This document shows positions 26,292 through 39,100 of a stretch of 64,000 nt of DNA, one piece after another. The DNA is from Ascaris suum. Lineage: Eukaryota > Nematoda > Chromadorea > Rhabditida > Ascarididae. The notes beneath the pieces are model-generated. The model made no database searches. It was not told the origin of the DNA and was given only the letters and a program-made list of their open reading frames with translations. Location of the stretch: the NCBI GenBank assembly GCA_013433145.1, contig CM024170.1:11073866-11137865 (forward strand). The letters are read 5' to 3'. Numbering within the stretch: the first letter of the stretch is position 1; each line of letters begins with the position of its first letter. The position numbers and the translations under genes were made by a program.

Positions 26292-26684
26292 TCACAGATG
26301 CAAATTTGCAAGAAAAACTCGTGAAAAAAAACGCATAATATCACATGAATCTGTGTGCTTCATATCACTGTCGATTTGAAGTCTGTCTGCGTAAGGCACA
26401 CAATGCGAACTCCATGTGCTCTCCTCACGATCAATAACGGGTGGCACAAAGCTGTCACACGGAGTGAACGTTATGAGAACAGCTGAGCAAAACAAGTGCC
26501 ACACTGCAAAAACAACGCATCTCAAACGTTCTCGTTGCGGTGGTGATCGCTGACTTTCAATACATTTGTTTGCTGAATGATGTTCGATCATTTCGAAATG
26601 CCATCGCATCAAATTCACCATTTTTACGCTATATTTTATTAGCTTTACTTCTCGGCTACAGTTTCCTTGCAGAATTTTTGTCAT
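26292..26684 (-). CDS. Candidate ORF or exon, product unknown
   Basis: An open frame of up to 130 codons on the minus strand, less AT-rich than its surroundings. Its middle has a hydrophobic stretch (WHLFCSAVLITFTPC) followed by a Cys-containing hydrophilic part (STWSSHCVPYADRLQ), as in a small secreted protein. TTTTTGCAG precedes the hydrophobic part and could be a splice acceptor. No family is recognised, and an overlapping plus-strand frame exists. Confidence 0.15.
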   Translation of the reverse strand: MTKILQGNCSREVKLIKYSVKMVNLMRWHFEMIEHHSANKCIESQRSPPQRERLRCVVFAVWHLFCSAVLITFTPCDSFVPPVIDREESTWSSHCVPYADRLQIDSDMKHTDSCDIMRFFSRVFLANLHL

Positions 26685-28464
26685 TTTTATTGCATCGCAG
26701 TGGATGTGTCTATGAATTTTTCTCTCTCAATCTGCCTATATTTGCTTCGTATCTTGAAAGCACGCGATTTGCAGGTGAGTTTACCTGGAACTCTCATTAA
26801 ACATATCTAGATAGCTAATTTGTACGAGCATTGTTTAAACGTCGTTTGCGAGAATAACAGCAAAATCATTGTTATCGATGACTAAGCTTGAGCCGAATTT
26901 CGAACATGAATACTTATGTTCACTGTACTTATGTTCGCCTTTCTCATTGAAAATTTTGATCTGAATGTGCATCCGATTTCCAGTGAAGCTTTTTTCAAAT
27001 AAGTTGACATTATTGTTTTATGGGCATCTTCATTTGCATAGGAACAAATATGAAACTTTAGAAATTAGCTTACAAGGACCACTTTTTCTTTAATTTTCAT
27101 TTCATTGCTAGGGAGGTGGCCCACTTTCGTCCTTGAACACTTTAACCTGCTCCCACCCTTACTCCTCGATACGGTTCGATTTCCTCGGCCCTGAACAGGT
27201 TAGAGGGGAGGGGTAGAGGTAATTCAAATGTTAGTGATTCCCACCTTCGGGGTATTAAACAGTGTAATGTACGCCAAGAATCGTCATCGGTGTATAAAAG
27301 CAATGGCAGATAGCGGAAGAAAAACAAAACAGTAAGCAGTGAGCGACGTTTGTATAGCAGATGGTGTAACCTTTTCGACATCTTTTTCCCATCCTGAGAA
27401 ATAAAAAATTCGATTTTTGAATGTTTATTATTAAATTAGCGCTATCAGTCACAGCTAGGCAGTGCACAGTTTGTATTATTTCGGACTTATGCACCGACCG
27501 GATGTAATAATTAGGCACCGACCGGACCGGATAAGAAATAATTCCATAAGGAGTGAAGTTGTTTGTTTGTTGATAGTATGTTATATAAACAGCAACGGTT
27601 TCGCCAAGTATATGCATCTATGTTACTCAATACTTCTTAAGGGTTGTGTTCGATTTCTACTTACAAGAGGGCATTGATCGCTGAAGGGGACAATCTTGAT
27701 TCGGTTCGTGACAGATCTTAGATCAGAAACATTCGTTCAATAAGATCATCGACATAGCCTTGCAAATGACTTTTTTCAATTCATAACTCAGTGTTGATAT
27801 TTCAAGTGCTTTATTTCTTGTAGTGTTGTGGTGTGTGGCTGTTATAAGCAGCAATCGAAAAGAATTTCTTTGTCGGAATTCGTTCTTTTGAAAATTGTTA
27901 CCTCTGTACGAATAGCAACCTCGAGCAATATTACTATTGCTAGCGCTTTTCTGATTGTGGATGAATCGGCTACTTATTGCTATAAGCAGTCAGTATGTAT
28001 ATTGTTTTAGGCTATCTTTTTAGAAATAGTTTATTTTTTTCTTTTATTCCAATCGGATTGCAAAACTTCTCATTGCTTCTTATTGAATAGGTGTTTTCAT
28101 GCATATCGTTGTTGTTTAACTTTATGCTATGGCATCGTCCTTGTTGACTGTAATATTGGAGGACGATTCCATATTTCAACTAAACCAGAGGGTTTTATTT
28201 AAAAATGAATAGATGAATAAGTTTGTCAGAAGTATTACAATTTAACTATTAAGTGATGAATAACAGTAATTAAATGAATATCGAAAATTATGAGCACTAT
28301 TCAAGTCTGTTTTTCTGAGTAAAATTTTCAGCGACTGCATCGATGGAATTATTTCAATCTATTCAACTAAATTTTTTTCTATTTTCTTCGAAGAAAATTC
28401 GTTTGATCGTTTTAATAGTGCTATAATTTCTACAAAATACGCTAATATAGTCGTATTTTTTCAG

Positions 28465-28579
28465 AATCAATTCAGAGGAAGAGATGTCTACTGCCGAACA
28501 AATGGCATATGAATTTGAGAGAGGTGAAGCTGATATAAGAATAGGCAATTCTGGTAAAGGACGCACAAAACTCGAACAG
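28465..28579 (+). CDS. Candidate isolated exon, product unknown
   Basis: A 115-nt open stretch bounded by TTTTTTCAG and CAG|GTTTTT, nematode-like splice sites. It reads 38 charged residues including EMSTAEQMAYEFERGEADIR. Flanking exons were not identified: a stretch near 27833-27990 with a GTATGT donor and a hydrophobic open frame at 28698-28928 are the only neighbours to consider. I do not recognise the protein, and chance is not excluded. Confidence 0.25.
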
Positions 28580-31546
28580 GTTTTTCCTTTATTTAATCTT
28601 ATTTTATTCTCGAAAACCTTTCGAAGTTATTTCTTGAAGAAAAGGAAGAGGAAAAAGTAGGAAGTGTAAGTTCCGGGCACCATCTAATTTTTATTTCATG
28701 AAAACATTTAATTTTTCAAATTCATTTCCAAATTTAATTAAGATACGATCATCAATTATTCTCATTCATGTTTATTACTTTCTAATAATCTGTTTTGCAC
28801 TTGTTTTTTTTGGAATATATCTTAGAAAATGTTATCGTCATTCAAAAGGTGGAAAGTCAAGGAATTTATATTGTTCTAGACTGAAACGGAGTAGCACATC
28901 TATGGAGAGAAACTTTAGTATGATGTGAGGAAGCGTACTACTCATGTCGATATCACCTCATCGTTTATAGCGCTGAGTTGCAAATGAGCAAACTTTATTT
29001 CCCGTATTAATAAAGGTGTAATTATTATTAATGCAGGTATAATTGGAATTAGTACAGGTATAGTTATTAGTATATCTGAAGCATATTTTAGATCACTAAA
29101 CATTCTTGTGCTTGCAAGTTCACTGAACCATGATAGGTGGCAACTTTTTTTTTCTGTTGGTATAGACTTTCTTTTTAGACAATGAATTGCTAAGACCACT
29201 ATAGCAACTGATGATTGAACGGTCCAAAATTGAATGTTGATAAGTTGAATAACTGATATTACTAAGTTTTATATTTACTCTTATCAGGGTCTTTATTCAT
29301 TGTTGAACTTTTAATTGAATATTTTAATAGTAAATGTTGTTAGCGTTTTGAAACTACTGGAAATGCTGACAATTATAATTGAGGTAATGAATGAATTTTG
29401 TAATAATAAACAGTAATGAATGCATTGCAAGAGCAAAAAATAACGCAATATTTGTGGTTTTATGCAATGTTTCTTATTGTTTTTTCACTTTTGTTTATTA
29501 TTAACGACCGTAGCGATGATTATAGGTACAGGTTTATTACGTGGAATACCTGTAATAAATACCACTGATAAAACAGAGAAGTTCATTTTTGAATCATTAG
29601 CTAATTAAATTAAGTTTGTTCTTGCAAATATGCACTCAACTACATTTCAAGATTATAGATGAGTTTCCGCATTCGCTATATATCCTCCTCACTGAGAGAA
29701 GATGATGAAAGTCATAAATGTTATCAGAATCTCTGACGGGATTAGAAACAGTAGGAAAAAGAGTCTGATAGAAGCGAGGTTCTTTTTGCCTCCGTCAGCT
29801 CTCATTCTTCATTAGCTGAGGTTTACAGTCAATTCAGGATGTTGGGATTGAGTGTGCTTATTCATTTTAAGATCTAAATGTTGTGTTTAGAAAGAAAGGA
29901 AGAGAAATTAATAGGAATGAAACGGTTGTATATTTCAGGCAGGTAACAAGTATCATACAGACAACACACGCTCGATTGTAACGAATGCACTAAATGGAGA
30001 GGAACGGCGCAGAGCTGCACGTCGTCCTTCAACGTAGCCTGTCATCCGATTTTCTCTGTAAGGATTCTATAGTTCAGAAGTGCGTTCAGCTTTCTATCGA
30101 TTGACTTCGAAAGCATTGCTTCTTCATAGTTTTGGAGAGCGAATGAGGGATTGTTGGGGATATGCAAATTTTTGGCGTGAAGGACAAATCGGTTTTCTTG
30201 CATGCTCACATGACATCTCGCCACTGTAGTATTCTTCATCATTTCTGCAATATTTGAGCAAAGCTTACAGAAATAAACCCTTCTCTTTCAGCTTCAACAT
30301 ATACATGTTGAAGTATTCATTCCTATTCGCTTTCATATTTGTCTTATAACTATGTGTCTTTTCCATTACAATTATTTGTGAGTTGTTTCTTTTGAATACA
30401 AATAATATATCAATGTCTATGGATATAGAGGTTTGCACAACAAAATTTTCTTATTATATTCTTCGAAATACTATGGACTATGGATTTTATGCTGTAAAAT
30501 GTTTTATTGTCTTATTCTAGTATTATTTTTGTTATTTTCATTTAATATTCGGCAAAGGTTTATCACAAGTATGGCGACCATTTCATTGCGTTTTGTGGTT
30601 GTGATCTTCACGAGAACAAACGGGAGTTTTTCTCGTCACGTGTAACGGTGACGTTCGTTTCATAATGGAACTAGAAGATTATAGAACACTTCCTTAAAGG
30701 CGATGTTTGATCATCACTGTACTTTTGCACGATCGTTGAATTATTGATGTTTGGGCGGATAGGTGATAGCTATCCATCTATCAACTGATTCAGCTTTATT
30801 GTGAAATTTCCACGTTGATTGCGTGGGAAGACTAATCCATGCGGCAGCCTGTAACCAACTACCCTTCTTTTCCAGAAATAGAAAATCAAGAGTGTTTTTG
30901 CTGTAAAATTCGGGAAGAGGAGTTGTTTGGGAGAATTCTATATAATGTCCCACTTTTCAGGACCGTGGGAACATTAAAGGTTACGATGAGCTCAAAATAA
31001 TCACACTCCATTGCCTTTCCAGAAGTTTTTTGGCTGCATCCTATGTACTGCGGAGGTCAGATGAAAATGGAGAGGAGGTGAAAAGTCAACAAAAATAGGT
31101 GAAAAAGAGAGTTTTACAGGCGTTATATCTATTTCCTCAACGTTGCAATTCCATTATACTTAGGTTGCAAGAGAGAGGGCATTTAACGAATAATCTACAA
31201 CGGCAATTGCCGTGTTGCATACAGGGTTCAGTTATTTCTAGGATTCGATGGCCTCACGGTAGTCGAATCAAAACCGACTACGCTTTTATATTATCGTTTT
31301 TGGATTTGTATGAACTTGCAGTTTATTTCTCACCTAAATCCTTATTCTTTTTCAATGGGCTACAGAACGTCGAAGGGCCGGCTTTCGTGCTGCTGGGAGT
31401 TAAACCATTTGATAATACAAGTGGGAACCCAATGCTGAATTTGATATAGTCGGTTGAGCTCACGACTTTCGCATATCGCCGGTTTTTTGAAGCGGACAGT
31501 CCAAGACTGTAAAAAGCCAACTCTTTTGCAGAAAAGTGAGGAGGGC

Positions 31547-31559
31547 GGGGGGGGGGGGG
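31547..31559 (+). repeat. Poly-G run
   Basis: A run of about a dozen G in a G-rich setting (GAGGGCGGGG...), able to form a G-quadruplex on the plus strand. No gene is associated. Confidence 0.8.
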
Positions 31560-33025
31560 AAGAAGGGTGACCATTGAAATGCAAGAATCGAAGGAGTGGA
31601 GCTGCTGCAAAAAGCGACCAACAGGATTTCCGGTAGTCTGCATAAAATGACGTGCGAGAATACGAAAACTGCGGGAAACGTCCGCGAAAACCGGAAAATA
31701 AGTGACCATTTGCATGATACCGTCGACTTTTATTACATCATTGTGGATATTAAGATGATGCAATATAATCAGGGCTTTGTTATCCTTACTTTGACGACTT
31801 TGGAATTGTCGGAGTATGCATTTTCTCCCATTCTCCTCCCCCTACTGGCGGTAAACTGGACCAGCTGTCATAGAGGTCGCTCATTGCTGCAGCCGCATTC
31901 CACTGTTTAAGTGGCTTAAACAAATCTTGCACGAAGAAAAATGTACAAGTTGTAGGCGTTGTGAAGCAGAAAAGGCGTGTTTCTACGAAAAATATCACTG
32001 AGGAAATTATGAAGCACTTAAACAGCATAGATGGTGAGAAAAGACTCGTACATTGAGTTTGGAAATAAACGGAGCGGAAGATTTCAGGTTGGTGGGACGA
32101 AATTTAGAAGTTTATTTCGCCAATATACGTATACAGGACGAGTAAAACTTGAAGTAGGCCTACAGTATGCGCACAATTTCTTTTTTCCCAAATATCAAAA
32201 AAGGGAAGAGGCAAAAGTGAAGAAAATCGCCAAACGAGTAAATGAGTTCGCAACACCAGTTTTTCTTCTGCAATTCCATAGAAGCTGCTCTAAGTATTGT
32301 TTATTCGTTATAGTGTAGTACATTTTGGGTTTGGCCCACGGGAAAAATGGGCCAAGAGTGGATGCGTGGCGTTATCAAATATGAGAATGATAAATGAACC
32401 TGATCACATTGCGGTATGTGTAGATATTATAGAACGGGGAAAAAAAAAGATGAAAATGAAACCTTTTATGTAAGACATTGCCTCTAATGTCACTTTAGAA
32501 ACCTCAATGGCTGAATTGTTGCACTCAGAAGGACTGATCAGATAAAGAAAAGGGAGAATGAATTTCAGATGCAAGTCCCACTTATTCAGCTTAAATTGAC
32601 ATTGTATAAGAAGACATTTCTGTGAAATGACAATAAAATTTCATATCGATCTTCGTATAGCGGTGAGACAGATCGGATCGTTTGGTTTCGTGAATGGTAG
32701 CGTCGTAATTTCAAGCGGTGGTTTCTGAAAGGCGAATTTCTCAAAAATATATTACATAATGAAATTGAAAACCAACATCATTTCAAATAGCTGTTCGATA
32801 GCTGTATATACGATGAAACAATACTCGATACGCACTGAACATGGCTGATTAAATTTTTTGAGATCGATATATGCACCAAACTGTATTAGTTTAGCTTAGA
32901 CGATGAGTAAATAGAAGCAACTGAATATTGATGCACCCTTATATAAGGGTATATATGATGGTGCCATGTTCGGTTTTTATGAGAAGAAGGAATATTCTCA
33001 AGCAGTTAAACGATAAAACAAAAAT

Positions 33026-33031
33026 TTATTC
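33026..33031 (-). promoter_or_regulatory. Probable polyadenylation signal AATAAA of the P450 gene
   Basis: The minus strand reads AATAAA about 130 nt downstream of the P450 stop codon. It is the nearest canonical hexamer I noticed on the right strand and at a reasonable distance. The assignment is positional only. Confidence 0.45.
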
Positions 33032-33161
33032 GATAGAATAACTAAATATGCACAAGGATATGCCTAAACAACTTATTTGCAACTTCAGATTCGCTTCATT
33101 TTTTTTTTACTTAGCAAGTCTTTTTTCAAGTCATTTTTGTTCGTCCCTAAGTAAGAAGAGC

Positions 33162-36100
33162 TCACACAATTTCGTTTCGTTTTGCTAACTCCTCATGGAA
33201 ATCTTTCAGTATTGCGCACCCAAAATAGGAAGAAAAGAAAGTTGAGTAGAAAATTTGCATAGACAATACCGGAGTTTTGTTGTTTGTGATGAAACGATAG
33301 TATTTTAGCAAATATGCCAACGCTAATCGCATTTCAAGTTGAGCGAAACGCATTCCGATACAATTTCGTGGACCAAATCCAAATGGTATAAATGTCAACG
33401 GATCGTTCGTTTTATATTTTTCAAGTGAGAATCTGAAATTTACAAATGAAAAAGAATAAATACTCAAAAGTATGAAAGGATAAAAAAGAAAATATGGAAA
33501 ATAAAAGGATAATGAGCAATTAAAAAAAAAAAAAACGATATCTTTGCTCCTTTGCCTATGAAATAATTTAAAAAACAATCAACTATGTAATGGAATGAAA
33601 TTCAAGCTAATATTGCAGTTGTAGACAACATCATAATTAAATAATGTGTTGCAGTCAACAAAGTGATTATGCGTCGGTGAGGTAGAAATGTCGGCAAGTA
33701 CAGTATCACAGTAAGCTCCTTAATAATTCTTCACCACTATTCCAAAAACAGTGTCATCACCCTCAACATCTTCATCGTCTCGCTTGTTCAACACCCTACA
33801 TAAGATCAGTCGATCCTGAGCAAAAAAAAAAGAGCAGCGTTTTAATTAATTTATCTCTGACAATTTACATAATTAAAAAATACTCACCTTTCAGGATAAA
33901 ATCTCTCTGCTTCTGGATAGTACTCTTCGTTGTAATGTATTGCAAAAACGGCCGCATTTATATTGCATCCTTTTTCGAATTTCACTCCATCAATGAACAC
34001 CTCTTCATTGCATTGACGATTGATGCTGAATAAGATCATTTTTAAGCATTTTCACTACTTATCGAATAAAAAAACAACCATTGCAGTGATTAGTGCATTA
34101 CTTTAGATTGCAAAACAAGTGCAAAATGTGCCTAATTTGAAGTGAAGAAAGAAATAAATGATAAATTATTTTTTCCCCTCGAAAAAATGTACTGGCTACC
34201 GCAAAATTAAATAGAAAAATTCGAGAAAGGTACTCGCTTACAACGCCATAATAAAATTGATACATCGTGACCCGATTCTGAATCCTACCATGTCATTCAA
34301 ACGCATTTCTTTGATTATTTACCTTCTGAAGCGTCCTTTCTGATTGCTCTCTTCAGATAATACTTTGCATCATTAGCCATAATCACAGCAACGAATATTA
34401 AAGAAAATTCCCGAATCACGCAGAGGCTTGGAGGTGGGAGGAATCGGGAAGTGCAGAGAAGTGGGAGGAAAGGGGCATATATTGAAGTTCAAATATGATC
34501 ACTACGGGAAAAATAGAAGGCAAGCAAGCATAGTCTCTATAGGTACTCTGTGATTAGATCACGAAATGGAAAGTACCAGAAAATTTTAAAACCTGGGTAT
34601 CGGGGGGAAAAGACGAAGAGTTTCCTTAATAATGTGATCGATATAGGACATTTTCGCGAGATCATCCCATTCAATTAGCTCCTACAAAACGCTGATGTCA
34701 TTCTTCTTAATCCAACAAATCAACAAAAATGCCTCATTGCTATTGCATCATTATATAATGTTCACTTATAAGAATTTAATTTCAACATAGGTGAAGAGTT
34801 GTCTATACCTGAAACATTTTTTCTCACCTAATCTACTTTCAGCTTAAACTTTACTGCATAGTAATGCGATGAACTCAAGGAAGCAATATAAAACTCTTCT
34901 AAACAGTTGAACGTCGAAAGTTTTCCATTGCGGTAAAAATTTATGCTACATATTGCTGCATTAAAATAAATTTGAAATATATAAATAAAAATGAAATAAA
35001 TGAGAAAAAAATTTGAAATCCACTCCAAAAAACTACTTCAAAATTAATGATGTAAGGTTTATATCAAGCAAAGAGATAAATCAGCACTAACATTATGGAT
35101 CGTTTCTTAGTTGTTCTTAACTCATAAATTAGCAATATTTGCTGTAATATGTTGGAATTTCGAAATCATTTTATGTGTTTAAAAAATATTGTTTATACTA
35201 TATCCAATAGAACAGCCAATAGCTTCAATCCAACGCACATTGAAATGTAAATCATTCTGTGAACGTGCAATATCAACGAAGAAAAAAAAAAGAACAAAGA
35301 CTGAACGTTTTCGAAGGCAAAGCTTCAGATGATTTACATTAAGTTAAGTGCAGAAAATGACAAAGACGGAAATAAACAAGACGAAACCTTATCGCCAACA
35401 ATACGCATCACTTCTTCATGACCATTCTCTTGTACAATAGGATTGGTGGCAAGATTATATAAGCAAAATTGTAGCGTTGCTGAAGACGTTTCATAGCCAG
35501 CAACGATGAATATAAAGCACTGTGAAATTATTAGCTCGTCATTTAGTTTGACCTGAAAGCAATGACAGATTTGTTGCAAGTGGCATTTTCTACACGTTAG
35601 TGGAATTTTCCGCCTCGAAATTTTCATCAACAACGAAGCCAGTTAATACTGATCATATCACTCTAATATTGGGTTCAACGTGGGTGCAATTAATGTTGAA
35701 ATCATCAAAGGAAAAAGGTTTCACCTGGAAAGGAGACATAAAGGATTCAAGTAAAATTTTAGTCTTCTTCTGATAAATAAGTCGCCAAAGTGGCGATTCT
35801 GAGTTTAAAAAAAACAATTTTGAGGAAGTCATCGTAAGGTGCGTAGTAACAAGGAACGGAGATCTAATTTTGAAAAAAAAAATGGTCACTGCTGCATAAT
35901 ACTCTAACATAGCACCTTAATACGCGTATTTCTGGATCACCGCTTATTCCGTGAAGAAAGTTTGGAAATACAGTCATTATGAGCAGCAAATGTCGACTAA
36001 CATGATCTTCTACTTGTGCTTTTGTCCGCGAATTATATGCTATGAAAATATCTCAGAATCATCAGCGTGTTCCTTCCTTGAGCAATAATTATAAAGTGAA

Positions 36101-39100
36101 CAATATTCATCAATATGAATCTCTGGCATAATGCTAACAATTTTGACTACCTCAAAGAACGTCAATTTTTAGACTTTAAGCAGTAATGAATCAAGCATGC
36201 AAATATCACGCAAAGTAAGAACAACTAGTAAGCAATCGTTATTATGTGAATAACTCTTTGAATAAAAGCTAAACAAGAAACGAATATATAACCTTATTGC
36301 CACTTTTCGCCACTATTTCATCGGTAATTTCACGATCGATTTCAGATTCGGCACATCGTTCATCCGAACAATCGAGAAGAAGCTGCAGGAAATCAGGCTT
36401 CCCCTATAGAGCAATAAAATCAATCATCAAAGAATTCTTGCACTATTTCTATGGAAGTTTTAATGCAACTAATATAGAAAAACATTTCAATCTATCCGAT
36501 TTCATTAATAATCCAATTTTACTTGAAAAATACAAAATGACTTGTGTAGTATATGATAGCTGTGTTGAGAAAGGATTCTGTAAATGAAGAAGATGACCAA
36601 AGCTGATTCATTGGTCACTAGTGTGATCGCAACAAATTCGCTTATGGAACTTAGTTATCATAAATTTGCTATGGGAAAATGATTTTAGAAGATGCCCTGT
36701 CGTCGACCGCTAAATACCATCTTTCAGCACTAACTATTTATGCGTTCATAGCATTATCGTCCGCATTGTTCAAGCCTACCAGGACTTCCCAATGGGGCCA
36801 GTATCACAACTTGGACTACAAGTTAGCTTTTTAACGTAAGAAAGACTTTGGTGTTTTATATATGAGAACATATGAATTTTCCACTAAAGTGCTTACAGCT
36901 TTCCGATGAATTCGTCGTTCTGCGATAACCTTTCGTATTGCATCGACAATGTATTTATTAGCTTTGTGCTTTGTGATCTCATGACCGGTGAAGTTTTCGA
37001 TACAACGGGAAATATTTGGAAATAACGCTGCAAATATTTTATTTTGTAAGTGTAAATCGAAAGTAATCATATTTACTACGAAATTTTTACAATGAACTTA
37101 AGAAAAAAAGGTAAGTAGAGTTTTTGAAATGCTTGAAAATGCAACGAGGCTGTGCGTAAAAGATAGATGGGGAATTGTGCATAGCAACTTATTCATTGAA
37201 TATTTCAATGAGCTTTTAAGAAAGGAATATTGATAGAAACAATTTAACGAATATTTCATTAACTTTTCAATAGAATCCACAAACGATTGGAGGTGATATT
37301 GTTTACAATATTTGCAAAAGAAAATCTCTAAAATATTTACAAATATTCAGTAGCAAATTTTCAACAAAAATCTTTTTGCTTCCACCAATCACAATTAGAG
37401 TCTAAATATAATCAATCTATTTAAGCAAGCATAGTCAACTCTCAGAACATATGTAAACGGAAGTAAGGCATAAAAAAACCTTCGGCAAACGTGAAATACA
37501 AAAAATTTTCTGTTGCAACATATCGCTCTCAAATGAGAAAGGATGTTAAGGGGCATAAAAATTTTTCAATAATTGTTATACAAACATGATAGAAAAAAAA
37601 ATCCATATAACCGTTGCAACAATTGAATAATTGATAAGAAAATAGTACTAATAGCTGATGAATTTTCTTTTCTTGAATATAGAAATTTCAAACGATATTT
37701 ATATCACAAGCGATCACTTTCCAAGTGTGAGCATTTTATTCTTTCCTCATTAATGAACGATATGTTGCGATAAGACATTTTTTGTATTTCACATTTTCTA
37801 AAGAGCTATTTAGGTTTTGCTTACTATCCCTTTATATATTCGAAATGACACTATGAAGACGGTAAAATGATGAAAATAGAACAATGCAAAACATACTTAT
37901 GAAAAGAACTCCAGGATCCCAAAGTGTGAAGTTGAGAATCTCTCGTGCATATTTGGCGAATAATGAATTGCCATGCTGTGAGCCAACATCCACACCGAAT
38001 GCGCATTTTGCAATCGCATCCATCGTATATTTACCGCAAAGTCTAATTTAAACAACGCTCTGTTAAAGGGTTTTTTCAGCTATTAGAAGGAAATATTCGC
38101 TCTAGAAACCTTCATGATTTATCACATATTACTCTAACATTTGAAACGATTGCAGCGTTCTTCGTCAAGGCGAGGAAGGGGATATCGGAGGGAGAACTGT
38201 GGAGAGGGGACTGGAAGGGGAACAATATTCTATTACGTTGCGAACAGCTCATCGGTTTATCATTATTTGCAATGGAGATGAAGATTCAATAAAATCGAAT
38301 TTCCGTAGATCCGAATTTATGTGTATTCATTTGTTTGAAGAGTGTTCTCTCCTCAGTGTTCTAGCAAAAGACAACTGTATAAATACTGTCAATAGTTTTC
38401 CTTAAATTCAACGGATGTACGAGCGCTAGTTGAGCATAACCAACTTCATAAATCCCTATTTCCATAAATATGGTTTTAAAAAATTTCTAAAGGTTTTCGT
38501 TTCATATTTAACTGAAAATGTCGGTAGTTTCAATCCGTTCATTAAAAAGTGCGGAGTAAATGTTTTCAAGTCTTTTATTTCGCATTTTGCAAATATGTTA
38601 AAACTGTCTTTCTTCACTTTTATGAAGTTTCAGATCAAAATTCAGCATTTTTCTTAATTAATGCAGTATAATTAAAATTGAAATGGCTTGCTCTTTGGCT
38701 TCAAAAATTCCGTTCCTCTCATTGATCGCTAATTCGAACGCATTGATCAGATCGGCCACACATTCTTCCAAAAGTGTTACCATCTGAAAACGTTCAGTTT
38801 CCATCTTACCAAATACTTAGTGGAGATCATCAAATTATGCAGACGGACGATTCATGAAAGAAAGGATGAGCCGGAAAGAGAAAGGAGGAAGGGGATGGCG
38901 TACAAACTTTCGCAAACAAAGACGACAAAAAGTAGCCAAGTCTCTTTCAACAGAAAAAAACAAATCAAAGATGAATTCCCAGCAAAAAGGTGTTTAATTT
39001 TGACATCTATCGTTAATTTACTCAAATTATAAATGAGCAAAATTTTTTTAATTTGCCCAATTTTCTGTGAGGACTTTTACGGAATTTGTTATAATAATAC

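Larger units (their letters stand above)
26685..33025. other. Intergenic region with repeats, no supported gene apart from weak exon candidates
   Basis: The part at 30740-32300 is richer in G+C and holds small hairpins such as GGATTCGA...TCGAATCA near 31233-31266, suggesting old transposon sequence. A perfect 16-bp palindrome ACCCTTATATAAGGGT lies at 32935-32950, just beyond the P450 3' end. GCACCGACCGGA is doubled near 27490-27530. Confidence 0.45.

Noticed and set aside
27140..27200. GGTTCGATTTCC resembling a tRNA T-arm / B box
   Set aside because: No A box or acceptor-stem pairing was found at the right distance.
31323..31763. 146-codon minus-strand frame
   Set aside because: It spans a poly-G run and hairpin-bearing repeat sequence, shows no domain, and overlaps other frames; probably chance in a less AT-rich region.
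34241..34291. Minus-strand frame reading GFRIGSRCINFIMAL, loosely like a P450 heme loop
   Set aside because: It lies within an intron of the P450 gene whose true heme exon is at 33432-33162. It is short, lacks the FxxGxRxCxG spacing, and is followed at once by a stop.
34310..34420. Possible P450 exon reading NDAKYYLKRAIRKDAS on the minus strand
   Set aside because: It does not carry ExxR in the right context and the phase does not fit; the real K-helix exon (KETLRLFPP) was found at 34681-34593.
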